A stretch of 41,897 bases of DNA, taken from NCBI GenBank assembly GCA_013813765.1, contig JACCRC010000034.1:1-41897 (forward strand), given 5' to 3'. The DNA is from Deltaproteobacteria bacterium. GTDB taxonomy: Bacteria > Myxococcota_A > Polyangia > Haliangiales > Haliangiaceae. The translations under genes and the position numbers were made by a program. The notes below the pieces were generated by a model. It was not told where the DNA came from, searched no databases, and saw only the letters and a program-made list of their open reading frames with translations. Below are positions 34,814 to 41,897 of this stretch, in pieces. Position 1 is the first letter of the stretch; every line of letters starts with the position of its first letter.

Positions 34814-35860
34814 CTACGCCGCCTTGGACGCGACGACCTTCGGGATCCGCACGCGCGGGCCGACGCGGTACTCGATCGACTTCACGTTGCGATAGAACTC
34901 GCCGTCGATGATCGGCGCCATCAGCTCGTCGCCGACGGCCTCGAGCTTCATCTCGCGGCAGGGGCGGTCGAGGATGTCGCGGCCGCGCATCTCCTCGCCA
35001 CGCGCCATGCGCGGGATGTTGCGAAGGATCGCCCACGGGCTCGGCGTGCCGACGATCGCGTTCATCAGGCCCGGCACGTCGGCCTTGCCGAAGAACCGGA
35101 GCACGTTGCCGAGGTTGATCGACATCGACGCGACGTGAACGCCGGTGAACGACTCACCGGGGAGGCGCATGCCGTCGAGCGTGACCTTGCACGCGGTCGG
35201 CTCGAACATCTCCTTCGCGAACGTCGACAGGTTGCCGAGCGGAAGCCGCGACAGCGGAGTGAGCGCGATCGGCGCGGACGCGACGGTGTTCGCGACGATC
35301 TGCATGATCGTCCGCGGGTTCGGATCCGCGTAGTTGTAGTACTTCGCGTAGAAGCGCTGGCCGACACCGCCCGCCGCGCTCGCGAAGCCGTAGGTGCGGA
35401 ACGGGACCTCGACGCCATCGACGAGCTGCACGCCGTCGATCACCATCGAGTCCACCTCGGTCTCCTGGATCGTGGCGCCGCGCTCGACGGAGCGCCGCAG
35501 CGAACCGAGGATGCCCTCGGCATCACCGGTGATGCCGACGTTGTTCGCGACGAAGTCGATCGTGCCGCCCTTGGTGGGGAGCGTGACCGGGAGGCGCGTG
35601 GACGAGCCCACGAACTCCTCCTCCTGGAGGACCTCCATGCCCATGCGGAGCATCCAGTGGAGCGCGCCGTCGCCGCCGTCGGCGACCCAGTAGCGGGCCT
35701 GCTTGCGGAGGAAGTCCCGCAGCACGGGCTTGATCGAGTCGATCGACGAGGTCTCGTGAACCTCGCCCATGTGCCCGACAATGCGCTGAAGCCGCTCCGC
35801 CCGGTCCGGACGATTGCGGTTCTTGCGGCTGTTCGGGTTCGTGATGACGCCGATCTCCAT
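34814..35860 (-). CDS. Diacylglycerol-kinase-family (DAGK catalytic) lipid kinase-like protein
   Basis: The 348-aa protein opens with the DAGK/NAD-kinase-like signature VITNPNSRKNR (5-15) and has WVADGGDGALH at 58-68, the GGDG nucleotide-binding loop. TKGGTIDFVANNVG further on resembles the segment that normally reads PxGTxNDxA, and a beta-sandwich C-terminal domain follows. The usual GGDGT has Ala in place of Thr. The family phosphorylates lipids such as diacylglycerol or sphingoid bases with ATP at the inner membrane face. The substrate is unknown and the altered loop leaves activity uncertain. The ATG start lacks both a clear Shine-Dalgarno and a TAnnnT hexamer. Confidence 0.82.
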   Translation of the reverse strand: MEIGVITNPNSRKNRNRPDRAERLQRIVGHMGEVHETSSIDSIKPVLRDFLRKQARYWVADGGDGALHWMLRMGMEVLQEEEFVGSSTRLPVTLPTKGGTIDFVANNVGITGDAEGILGSLRRSVERGATIQETEVDSMVIDGVQLVDGVEVPFRTYGFASAAGGVGQRFYAKYYNYADPNPRTIMQIVANTVASAPIALTPLSRLPLGNLSTFAKEMFEPTACKVTLDGMRLPGESFTGVHVASMSINLGNVLRFFGKADVPGLMNAIVGTPSPWAILRNIPRMARGEEMRGRDILDRPCREMKLEAVGDELMAPIIDGEFYRNVKSIEYRVGPRVRIPKVVASKAA

Positions 35861-35997
35861 CGCCGCCAGAAGACTGCAAGAGCCGGGCGAGACGCAGTGC
35901 GTCGTAAGCGACTGAAATCACGTTCTGGCAACCGGCAGGATCTGGCTCGCCGCGTAGGTCGTTACGCGGGAACTGGATAAGTTCCGAGCCGGTTGGA

Positions 35998-36003
35998 TAC
36001 CGT
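35998..36003 (+). promoter_or_regulatory. Putative -10 hexamer (TACCGT), 6 nt before the GTG at 36010
   Basis: Exact 6-nt spacing; this supports the GTG start, which gives a complete lipoprotein signal. Confidence 0.45.
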
Positions 36004-36009
36004 CGAGCA

Positions 36010-37107
36010 GTGATCCCTTCGCTCCTCGGAGCATGTGCGCTGATCGGCCTTGCCGGGTGTAGCCGGGGCCTGCCTGCGAACGGCACCGTTCCGACGCGGC
36101 CGGCTTCGTCTGAATCCGCTTTCGTAATTCCCAGCGCACCGTACAAGGTGGTGCCCGCGGAGCTTGGCGACCCGCAGATCCTCGAACGGATCTCGCATCG
36201 CGTGTTGATCCGGAGGTGGGGACTCGCGTGGCTCACGCGCGATGGCGCGCCGATCGGAAGTGAAACGACGGAGGCAGAGGAAGTCGCCGCGGTGATCCAG
36301 GTGCTCGGCGAGCACGGGCGAAAGATCCGGATCGTGGTGGAGGACGACAAGGCGCGGTATGCGGTGTGGGTCGCGCGCGACGATGCCGCGGAGACGGTGC
36401 TCGTACCGGTCGCGCTCGTGGATCAAGCTGGCAAGAAGATGCCGGTCGAGGTGCAGCCAGGCGTGACCCTCGAAGCCGCGCCGACACGAGGCGGGTTGCG
36501 CGCCGTCGCCATCGTCGATCCCCTGCTCTCGGTCGAGGGGTGGGTGAACGGCGCCGCGATCGGGCATGTCTGGATCGCTCGTGCGGGGGATGCATCGGAT
36601 GCCCGCGATCAGGGCCCGTTATTGCGGCTTGGTCGGGGCGCACAGCTACGCGGTGCTCCGGATCCTGCGGCACCGGTGCTCGCGACCGTGAAGGCCGACG
36701 AATTCGTGGTCGGCAGAGTCGGCGCGAGCGGCGCGTACACCGAGGTGGTCGCCACGCGTCCCCACGTGAAGGTGCGCGGTTTCATCGAGACCGCGAAGGT
36801 GCTCGGCGAGACGGACGACTTCGTCTCGCTCGGCAGCGGCTCGGGACACGGCTTCGGGATGTCGCACGCGGTGAAGCACGAGATCCCCGCGGGGACGTGC
36901 CTCTACGCGCACAGCGAGGGCGAGGTGATCGGCGTGACCCTCGAGGCTCAGACGCGGCTCGGCGGGCGGCTCACCGACGACGGCTGGGCGATGATCTACA
37001 TCGACAGCCCGTGGGGCGTGTCGTCGATGTACGCGAAGAGTGTCGGACGTGATCCATCGCAACCGCCGAGCTGGGACTCGTGCACCGAGCCGGCGCATCG
37101 TCGATAA
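36010..37107 (+). CDS. Lipoprotein with SH3-like repeats, paralogue of the next gene
   Basis: The 365-aa product has a lipoprotein signal (lipobox LAGC, Cys17). The rest is beta-rich with bacterial-SH3-like segments: LLRLGRGAQLRGAPDPAAPV, then VGRVGASGAYTEVVAT and VKVRGFIETAKVL. The C-terminal part reads EIPAGTCLYAHSEGEVIGV, then DSPWGVSSMYAKS. The downstream gene shows the same order of segments and the same GTCLY block, so the two are diverged tandem paralogues. SH3-like lipoproteins often bind cell-wall or surface ligands; no catalytic residue is visible. Its stop codon lies within the -10-like hexamer of the next gene. Confidence 0.75.
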   Translation: MIPSLLGACALIGLAGCSRGLPANGTVPTRPASSESAFVIPSAPYKVVPAELGDPQILERISHRVLIRRWGLAWLTRDGAPIGSETTEAEEVAAVIQVLGEHGRKIRIVVEDDKARYAVWVARDDAAETVLVPVALVDQAGKKMPVEVQPGVTLEAAPTRGGLRAVAIVDPLLSVEGWVNGAAIGHVWIARAGDASDARDQGPLLRLGRGAQLRGAPDPAAPVLATVKADEFVVGRVGASGAYTEVVATRPHVKVRGFIETAKVLGETDDFVSLGSGSGHGFGMSHAVKHEIPAGTCLYAHSEGEVIGVTLEAQTRLGGRLTDDGWAMIYIDSPWGVSSMYAKSVGRDPSQPPSWDSCTEPAHRR

Positions 37108-37108
37108 T
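37103..37108 (+). promoter_or_regulatory. Putative -10 hexamer (GATAAT) overlapping the upstream stop codon
   Basis: The TAA stop of the first paralogue (37105-37107) is part of this hexamer, which ends 6 nt before the GTG at 37115. It would let the second paralogue have its own leaderless transcript. Confidence 0.4.
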
Positions 37109-37114
37109 CGTGGT

Positions 37115-38173
37115 GTGAAGTGCTGGGCTCTCGTCGTGCTCGCCGCGTGCGGTGGACCGCCGGCGGCGACCACGCGGCCCACAACATCGATCACGGATCC
37201 AGGCGCGCCGCGCTCGCCGGTACACCCCGAGCGCCCGCCGATCGATCCGATCGCCGCGCTGACGCCGGTCGCAGGTGGCGAGGTGTCGTGGCTCGCGCCG
37301 GGGCAAGCGAGGCTCGAGCTCGGCGGTACGCCGATCGAGAACCCAGGCGGCGGCAAACCGATCGAGGTCGTGATCATCGACCAGCACGCGAGCCGTGTGC
37401 GCGTGGCCGTGCCGCTCGAGCACGCTCGCTTCTCGCTGTGGACCGATCGCAACCGGTTGTTCGCCGTGGTGCGCAAGGATCAGCGGATGTCGCGCGGCCC
37501 CGGTGGCGACGGCGGTCGCGGTGACGCGCATGCGAGCCTGCGAGCCGGCGCGCGCGTGAAGCGGCTCGCGCACAAAGGCACGTGGACGCAGATCCGTTAT
37601 CACGGTGCGCTGGAGATCGAGGGGTGGGTCCCCGACGCGATGCTCGGCGAGTCGGGACCTCAGCACGAATACCGCGGCCGTTTTCCCTCGGGCCGCCGTA
37701 CGCTGATGGTCACGCCCGGAGCGGTGATCCGCGACGAGCCCAGGTGGGCCGCCGACGAGATCGCGGTGATGGCGAACGGCTACTTCCTCGACACGCAACG
37801 CGAGCTCGAGGATGGCTGGACCGAGGTGAGCTACGAGGACAGCGATCTCTCGGTGCGCGGCTTCGTGTCGAAGCGCTTGCCGCCGGGGCAGGTGCACCGT
37901 CCGAACGCCGATCCGGCCGCGCAGCCGGTGCCGATCACACCGAACACGAAGGTCGCGAGCGGCACGTGCCTCTACTCGCGCGTGAAGGGCGACAAGATCG
38001 GCTACATCGTCGGAGACCGGGCCGTGGATCTCGCGGACGCGGAGATCGGGTGGTTCACGCTCACCACTGATTCTCCGTGGGGACCGATCGCGTTCGCAGC
38101 ACGCGGCGCGACGCGTACCGATCTCCATGCGTGCGCGCCCGCGGGTACCGTGCCGGCGCCTATCGCCCCGTGA
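37115..38173 (+). CDS. Lipoprotein with SH3-like repeats, second paralogue
   Basis: From GTG 37115 the 352-aa product has a short lipoprotein signal (WALVVLAAC, Cys12). Beta-rich segments include LRAGARVKRLAHKGTWTQIR and LEIEGWVPDAML, then a second unit, MVTPGAVIRDEPRWAADEIA with VSYEDSDLSVRGFVSKRL. The C-terminus VASGTCLYSRVKGDKIGYI and DSPWGPIAFAARG matches the same blocks of the preceding protein. The upstream ATG at 37040 is rejected because it overlaps the previous gene and gives no signal peptide. The last 14 bp overlap the convergent crotonase gene. Function is unknown; a surface ligand-binding role is inferred. Confidence 0.75.
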   Translation: MKCWALVVLAACGGPPAATTRPTTSITDPGAPRSPVHPERPPIDPIAALTPVAGGEVSWLAPGQARLELGGTPIENPGGGKPIEVVIIDQHASRVRVAVPLEHARFSLWTDRNRLFAVVRKDQRMSRGPGGDGGRGDAHASLRAGARVKRLAHKGTWTQIRYHGALEIEGWVPDAMLGESGPQHEYRGRFPSGRRTLMVTPGAVIRDEPRWAADEIAVMANGYFLDTQRELEDGWTEVSYEDSDLSVRGFVSKRLPPGQVHRPNADPAAQPVPITPNTKVASGTCLYSRVKGDKIGYIVGDRAVDLADAEIGWFTLTTDSPWGPIAFAARGATRTDLHACAPAGTVPAPIAP

Positions 38174-38942
38174 ACGTTGGCTCGCGCTTCGCGAGCAACG
38201 CGGAGATTCCCTCGCGCGCGTCATCCATCGCGATCGATGCCGCCTGAACGTGCGCTTCGGCTCGCGCGGCACCGACGGCGTCGAGCCCGAGGCCGCGGCG
38301 GATCGCGAGCTTGGTCTCCTGCACCGCGAATGGAGCGTTCGCCGCGATCGTGCGCGCCAGGTCGAGCGCGCTCGGCAACACCTCCGAGGCCGTGACCGCG
38401 CGGTTGAGGATTCCAAGGCGCTCGGCCTCGTCACCCGCGACGAGCCGCCCGGTGAGCAAGAGCTCGGAGGCGCGTGCCATGCCGATCAGGCGCGGAAGCA
38501 GGTAGCTGATCGACATGCCCGGTGCGAGCCCGAGCTTCACGAAGTTCGCGCCGTACTTTGCCTCGAGTGCGCCGATGCGCAGATCGCAGACCAGCGAAAG
38601 CCCGAAGCCGCCGCCGACCGTGTGACCATTGAGTGCGCCAATCACCGGCACGCGGAGCTCGAGCAACGAGAGGAACGGCTCGTACATCGCGAACGATCGT
38701 TCGTGCGGCTCTCGATGGTCGCCCTCGCGCTGCAGCGTGGACTTGAAGTCCGCACCGCTCGAGAAGCACGGCCCGGTCCCGGTGACGATCACGACCCGGA
38801 TACTCGCGTCGGTGCGCGCGCGTTCGCTCGCGTCGGCAAAAGCGTCCAGGAGCTCCGGTGTCATGCTGTTCCGGTTGTCGGGACGGTTCAGCGTGATCAC
38901 ACCGATCTGATCGCGAGACTCGTAGCGGACCGCATCGCTCAT
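38160..38942 (-). CDS. Crotonase-family protein lacking both classical hydratase glutamates
   Basis: The 260-aa crotonase fold has the oxyanion segment GPCFSSGADFKS (57-68) and GHTVGGGFGLSL (106-117). At the positions of the two hydratase glutamates it has Gly114 (GGGFGL) and Phe134 (ANFVKLGLAPG). The FVKLGL...LPRLIG pattern resembles PaaG-type isomerases rather than enoyl-CoA hydratases. An isomerase, ring-modifying or hydrolase-type CoA reaction is therefore more likely than hydration. TACGTT ends 6 nt before the ATG. No linked CoA-pathway genes are seen nearby. Its C-terminal codons overlap the convergent lipoprotein gene. Confidence 0.85.
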   Translation of the reverse strand: MSDAVRYESRDQIGVITLNRPDNRNSMTPELLDAFADASERARTDASIRVVIVTGTGPCFSSGADFKSTLQREGDHREPHERSFAMYEPFLSLLELRVPVIGALNGHTVGGGFGLSLVCDLRIGALEAKYGANFVKLGLAPGMSISYLLPRLIGMARASELLLTGRLVAGDEAERLGILNRAVTASEVLPSALDLARTIAANAPFAVQETKLAIRRGLGLDAVGAARAEAHVQAASIAMDDAREGISALLAKREPTFTGR

Positions 38943-38948
38943 GCGCCG

Positions 38949-38954
38949 AACGTA
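38949..38954 (-). promoter_or_regulatory. Putative -10 hexamer (TACGTT), 6 nt before the ATG at 38942
   Basis: Exact 6-nt spacing to the crotonase start, with no Shine-Dalgarno between. Confidence 0.45.
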
Positions 38955-39128
38955 GCCTAAGTCTCCGAAACAACGTGGTTACTTCCGGACGTTTCGCAAT
39001 TTCGGGCACATCCGGTCCCGCGCTGCGGATTCTGCAGGTTCCTGCGGGTCGTGCAGCCAAGCTAGGCCGATTCAGAGGCATTTACAGCAACTTAACGCTT
39101 GGCCCGCGCTCTGCACTTACTCCGAACC

Positions 39129-39144
39129 GAAGCCGGTTGGCTTC
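39129..39144 (+). promoter_or_regulatory. Small hairpin just upstream of a ribosome-binding site
   Basis: GAAGCC (39129-39134), GGTT loop, GGCTTC (39139-39144) form a perfect 6-bp stem 3 nt before the AAAGGGAG site. It could stabilise the mRNA 5' region or tune initiation. The stem is short, so chance is possible. Confidence 0.3.
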
Positions 39145-39147
39145 ATC

Positions 39148-39155
39148 AAAGGGAG
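39148..39155 (+). promoter_or_regulatory. Strong Shine-Dalgarno (AAAGGGAG) for the gene at 39163
   Basis: Spaced 7 nt from the ATG. With the hairpin and terminator around it, this suggests a well-translated, conventional message, unlike the leaderless-looking genes nearby. Confidence 0.6.
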
Positions 39156-39162
39156 TCTCGTT

Positions 39163-40002
39163 ATGTCGAAGATCAAGGCCGCCATCATCACTGCCATCAT
39201 CGGTACCTCGTCTGCCGCGATGGCGTCCCCGACCGTCTCGTTCAACGCGAACGCGCGGTTCTCGTACGGCACCCCGTACTCTGCGCCGGTCATTCGTGAC
39301 CACACGCAGTACTCTGCGCCGGTCATTCGTGACTACACGCAGGCGCCGGTGTACGCGATGCCTTCGACGCGCTCGACTTCGTGGGTCTCGCTCGCGAGCT
39401 ACCTCGACCTCTCGAGCGGGCGCGACGTGCTCCGCCTGGACAACAACATGCGCGCCTCTGCGCTGACGCTCCGCGCGAACATGGGCAGGGCGTACGTCGA
39501 GAAGGTGCTTGTTCGGTTCCAGGACGGCTCGAGGCAGGTCATGCATGTCGATTCGTGGATGACCACGCGCAACCCGGCCATTCAGCTCGACCTCCGCGGT
39601 CGTAGCCGCATCGACTCGATCATCATCGTCGGCGAGTCCTTGGGCCGTGCGTCGTACTCGGTCCTCGCGCAGTCGGAGACGATGAATCGCCCGCCGGTGT
39701 TCGAGCAGCCGGCTCCGGTTCTGGACGTCACGGGTCACTACAGCAGCGTGCACGGCGACATCTACCTCACGCAGCGCGGTAACCGCGTCACCGGTACGTA
39801 CCCGGGCAAGGAAGGCACCATCGAAGGCACGATCTACGGCAACCAGCTCCACTTCCGGTGGAACCAGCCCGCCGCGCGGATCCAGGACACGACCGGTCAG
39901 GGCGTCTTCACCTTCGGCGGTGGCCGCCACGTCGAAGGCACGTGGGGCCTCGGTAACGCCGCGTCTGGCGCGGAGTGGGACCTGAACCTCATCAGCCGCT
40001 AG
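39163..40002 (+). CDS. Secreted two-domain beta protein sharing a domain with the next gene
   Basis: The 279-aa product has a signal peptide (IITAIIGTSSAAMAS, cleaved near Ala22). An 11-residue unit YSAPVIRD(H/Y)TQ then occurs twice in tandem. Domain 1 (about 70-170) reads WVSLASYLDLSSGRDVLRL ... VLVRFQDGSRQVMHVDSWM ... RIDSIIIVGES and is clearly homologous to the mature part of the downstream protein. Domain 2 (about 188-278) has VTGHYSSVHGDIYLTQRGNR, VTGTYPGKEGTIEG and GGRHVEGTWGLG, a repeat-like beta pattern seen in small secreted barrels. No catalytic residues are apparent. Strong ribosome-binding site and a downstream terminator imply a single, well-expressed message. Function is unknown. 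Confidence 0.8.
   Translation: MSKIKAAIITAIIGTSSAAMASPTVSFNANARFSYGTPYSAPVIRDHTQYSAPVIRDYTQAPVYAMPSTRSTSWVSLASYLDLSSGRDVLRLDNNMRASALTLRANMGRAYVEKVLVRFQDGSRQVMHVDSWMTTRNPAIQLDLRGRSRIDSIIIVGESLGRASYSVLAQSETMNRPPVFEQPAPVLDVTGHYSSVHGDIYLTQRGNRVTGTYPGKEGTIEGTIYGNQLHFRWNQPAARIQDTTGQGVFTFGGGRHVEGTWGLGNAASGAEWDLNLISR
39277..39342 (+). repeat. Two tandem 33-bp units encoding YSAPVIRD(H/Y)TQ
   Basis: 39277-39309 and 39310-39342 are identical except for one base (CAC to TAC, His to Tyr). Near-perfect identity at DNA level points to a recent in-frame duplication at the N-terminus of the mature protein. Confidence 0.9.
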
Positions 40003-40021
40003 TCCCTCGTTGACCCACAAC

Positions 40022-40055
40022 ACGGCGCAGCCAGTACGGTGCGCCGTTTTCTTTT
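40022..40055 (+). terminator. Intrinsic terminator between the two secreted paralogues
   Basis: ACGGCGCA (40022-40029) pairs perfectly with TGCGCCGT (40040-40047) around a 10-nt loop, followed by TTTT-C-TTTT. This is the only convincing intrinsic terminator I found in the window. It sits 19 nt after the upstream stop and 12 nt before the next ATG, so readthrough or a promoter within the repeat region is needed for the second gene. Confidence 0.8.
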
Positions 40056-40060
40056 GGGAG
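40056..40060 (+). promoter_or_regulatory. Shine-Dalgarno GGGAG for the gene at 40068
   Basis: Spaced 7 nt from the ATG and directly after the terminator T-tract. Confidence 0.5.
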
Positions 40061-40067
40061 AAGACAC

Positions 40068-40538
40068 ATGAAGAAGCTCACGGCACTCATCACCACCCTC
40101 GTGCTCGGCGCGTCGCAGGCCGGCGTCGCGATGGCGCGCCCTGCGCGGCTGATCGACAACGGTTGGCGCGAGCGTCAGGAGCTCCGCATGGATCGCGAGC
40201 GCGAGCAGATCAACGGCCAGCGCCACTACCGCCCGGCGTGGGTGGCTCTGTCGGGTGCGACCCGGATCGCGGATGGCCGGGACGTCATCCCCGTCGGCGC
40301 GCAGAAGGGTCGGTTCACGCAGCTGCGGTTCCAGACCACCGAGGGCGCGTCGCTGATCGATCACGTGCTGATCCGGTTCTCGGATGGCCGGTGGCAGTCG
40401 ACCGAGGTCGGCAAGCAGATCGACCCCCGCAACCCGATGGTCGAGGTCTTGCTCGACGGCGACCGCAAGAAGATCGATCAGATCATCGTGCTCGGTGCGG
40501 GCGGCCGTCGCGCGTCCTACCAGGTGTTCGGGATCTAG
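40068..40538 (+). CDS. Small secreted beta protein, paralogue of domain 1 of the preceding gene
   Basis: The 156-aa product has a signal peptide (LGASQAGVAMARP, cleavage near Ala23) and a basic helical segment (RERQELRMDREREQ). A domain from about residue 58 matches domain 1 of the upstream protein block for block: WVALSGATRIADGRDVIPV, HVLIRFSDGRWQSTEV, PRNPMVEVLLDG, KIDQIIVLGAGGRRASYQV. The shared pattern GRDV ... VRF.DG ... P.NP ... D.I.I.G defines a small extracytoplasmic beta domain I do not recognise. The stop codon shares the palindrome CTAG (40535-40538) with the stop of the convergent TPR gene. Confidence 0.8.
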   Translation: MKKLTALITTLVLGASQAGVAMARPARLIDNGWRERQELRMDREREQINGQRHYRPAWVALSGATRIADGRDVIPVGAQKGRFTQLRFQTTEGASLIDHVLIRFSDGRWQSTEVGKQIDPRNPMVEVLLDGDRKKIDQIIVLGAGGRRASYQVFGI

Positions 40539-41897
40539 CTGCCGCCGAGCTCGTCGAGGAACTGCTGCGCGTCGACAAACGCCGGGTCTTCACGCAGCGC
40601 CTTCTTCGCCCACAGCTCGGCCTTCGCGCGGTTGCCGCGTGCGTGCTCGATCTTGGCCTCCCAGAGCAAGGCCATGGGGCGCGTGACCGGCGCCGGGTTG
40701 TCCATCAGCGTGATCGCGCGTAGCGGCTTGAGGGCGAGCTCGTAGTCACCGATCTCGGTGGCGAGCTGCGCGAGCTCCGCGGCGACCTCGGCGTTCTTGC
40801 GGTCGACATCGAACGCCTTCTTCAGCCAGTTCAGCTGACCGTCCTTGTCACCCTGCATCGCGGCCACGCGGCCCATGCGCTGCTGGAGCACCGCGAGCTC
40901 GGGCGTGCGCTTCTTCTGCGCCGCGATCGCGGCCTCGAGTGTGCGGCCGGCATCCTCGAGTGCTCCCGACGTGATCAGCACGTCGACATTCAGCATCAAC
41001 GCACCGTGATCCTCGGGCTGCAGCTCGAGCGCCTTCTGTGCCGGGACCTGCGCGGACGGAGCGTCCTCGAGCTGATAGAGGTAGAGCTCGGCGGCGCGCT
41101 TGTAGTTCGCGTACCGCGTCTGCGGATCGCTGCCGTGGTCGGCATCGGCGAGCAGGACGCCGGCGAGCAGGCGGTACTCGCCCGCCGCCTCGTACATCTC
41201 GCGCAGCTTGTCACGGAGGACCTCCACGCCTGGCTGCGCCTGGTGCACGACCTCGAGCACCGGCACCGAATCGGCGGGACGGCCCACCTGGGTCGCCGCC
41301 GACGCAGCGCGAAGCGCGGCCTGCACCTGCGCATCGCCCTCGGTCACGTACGCGAGGCGAGTCGCCGCGGCGGCGACACCTTCCCAGTGCTGGATCGACT
41401 CGTCGAGGTCACACAGCATGTACAGCGGCTCTGCATCGCGCGCGTCGCGCTCGATCCACGCGACGAGGAAGCCGCGGCCGCGCTCGATGTCGCCCTGCGC
41501 CGTGAGGAGCTGCGACAGCTTGAGCGTGGCGGTGCGCTCGGTCGGCAGATCGCCGTCGCGCTCGGCCCGGCCGCGCAGTCGCTCGAGACCATTGACGAGC
41601 TGCTCGCCGAACGTCTCCTTGTCGAGCTCGTACGCCTCGGTCAGGTCGGCGACGGCGGATGCGTCGTCACCGAGCTGCTGGCGGAAGCTCGCGCGCAGCT
41701 GCAAGAGGCCCGTGCGGCTGGCTCCCTGCACCGTCGAGAGCGCCTCGCCGACCGCGCGCTGGGCGGCATCGAGCTCACCGGCTGCCGCGAGTGCGGCCGC
41801 GTGATCGGTGACGAGCTCGACGACGTGCGGTGCGCGCTGGCGAGCCTTGCGCAGCACTTCGGCGGCCTTGAGCGGCTGCCCGAGGAATCCCGAGTAG
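40535..41897 (-). CDS. TPR-repeat protein, 5' part off the window
   Basis: The frame is open from the right edge (residues YSGFLGQPLKAAEVLRKARQ) to the stop at 40535, giving 454 codons; the true start lies beyond the window and the first GTG (41857) is internal. Helical 34-residue-like units recur: AAALAAAGELDAAQRAVGEAL, ASAVADLTEAYELDKETFGE, AQVPAQKALELQPEDHGALM and NRAKAELWAKKALREDPAFV. It is a tetratricopeptide or related alpha-solenoid protein that mediates protein contacts; any catalytic or membrane part would be upstream. No enzymatic motif is present in this part. Confidence 0.82.
   Translation of the reverse strand, partial: YSGFLGQPLKAAEVLRKARQRAPHVVELVTDHAAALAAAGELDAAQRAVGEALSTVQGASRTGLLQLRASFRQQLGDDASAVADLTEAYELDKETFGEQLVNGLERLRGRAERDGDLPTERTATLKLSQLLTAQGDIERGRGFLVAWIERDARDAEPLYMLCDLDESIQHWEGVAAAATRLAYVTEGDAQVQAALRAASAATQVGRPADSVPVLEVVHQAQPGVEVLRDKLREMYEAAGEYRLLAGVLLADADHGSDPQTRYANYKRAAELYLYQLEDAPSAQVPAQKALELQPEDHGALMLNVDVLITSGALEDAGRTLEAAIAAQKKRTPELAVLQQRMGRVAAMQGDKDGQLNWLKKAFDVDRKNAEVAAELAQLATEIGDYELALKPLRAITLMDNPAPVTRPMALLWEAKIEHARGNRAKAELWAKKALREDPAFVDAQQFLDELGGS

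Larger units (their letters stand above)
38955..39162. other. Intergenic leader region of the secreted paralogue gene
   Basis: These 208 bp carry the promoter and untranslated leader of the gene at 39163. A short AT-richer patch (CATTTACAGCAACTTAACG) lies about 75 nt before its start. I see no ORF. Confidence 0.35.

Overview
The window is GC-rich, gene-dense bacterial chromosome. Serine/threonine kinases (one fused to AAA+ and TPR-like regions), an FHA-winged-helix protein, multi-GAF and hybrid histidine kinases, a Gly-rich lipoprotein and about eleven lipoproteins together suggest Myxococcota (Polyangia / Haliangium-Kofleria-like). That placement is inferred from gene content, because no rRNA or marker gene is present. 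I see no tRNA, rRNA, CRISPR array, insertion sequence, prophage or origin.

Layout. 1-3.7 kb: 5' part of an M16-like peptidase lipoprotein, a small Cys-rich lipoprotein, a frameshifted TPR-type gene remnant, a WD40-like lipoprotein of lower GC, a secreted protein and a zinc-ribbon protein. 3.7-12.5 kb, all minus strand: an S9 peptidase lipoprotein, a PAS hybrid histidine kinase, a CE1-like esterase lipoprotein, then a five-GAF histidine kinase translationally coupled to a lone receiver. 12.8-18.6 kb: alpha/beta hydrolase lipoprotein, crotonase, SUKH-HEAT-like protein, a lipoprotein that looks like an inactivated M43 protease, a TrmN6-like methyltransferase, and a STAS-like/zinc-ribbon/tail-anchor protein. 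18.7-24.5 kb: a 1179-aa kinase-ATPase-TPR protein and a 709-aa pentapeptide-repeat protein. 24.5-29.6 kb: a compact four-gene minus-strand operon, FHA-winged-helix regulator > PhaC-like hydrolase fused to an acyl-adenylating domain > polytopic membrane protein > small orphan protein. 29.7-38.9 kb: Gly-rich lipoprotein, a transmembrane kinase with a coupled secreted partner, a coiled-coil membrane protein and small lipoprotein back to back, a DAG-kinase-like enzyme, two paralogous lipoproteins in tandem, and a crotonase lacking the classical hydratase glutamates. 39.1-41.9 kb: two secreted paralogues separated by an intrinsic terminator, then the 3' part of a TPR protein.

Two observations stand out. 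First, many genes have no Shine-Dalgarno sequence but carry a TAnnnT-like hexamer ending most often exactly 6 nt before the start codon, the geometry expected of a -10 box driving leaderless mRNA; the few genes with a good Shine-Dalgarno lack it. Second, the 24.5-29.6 kb operon has gaps or overlaps of only a few bases and joins a phosphopeptide-reading DNA-binding protein to an unusual hydrolase/acyl-adenylate fusion and two orphan proteins. It is the best candidate here for an uncharacterised system. All functional statements rest on motifs read by eye; no database search was run.
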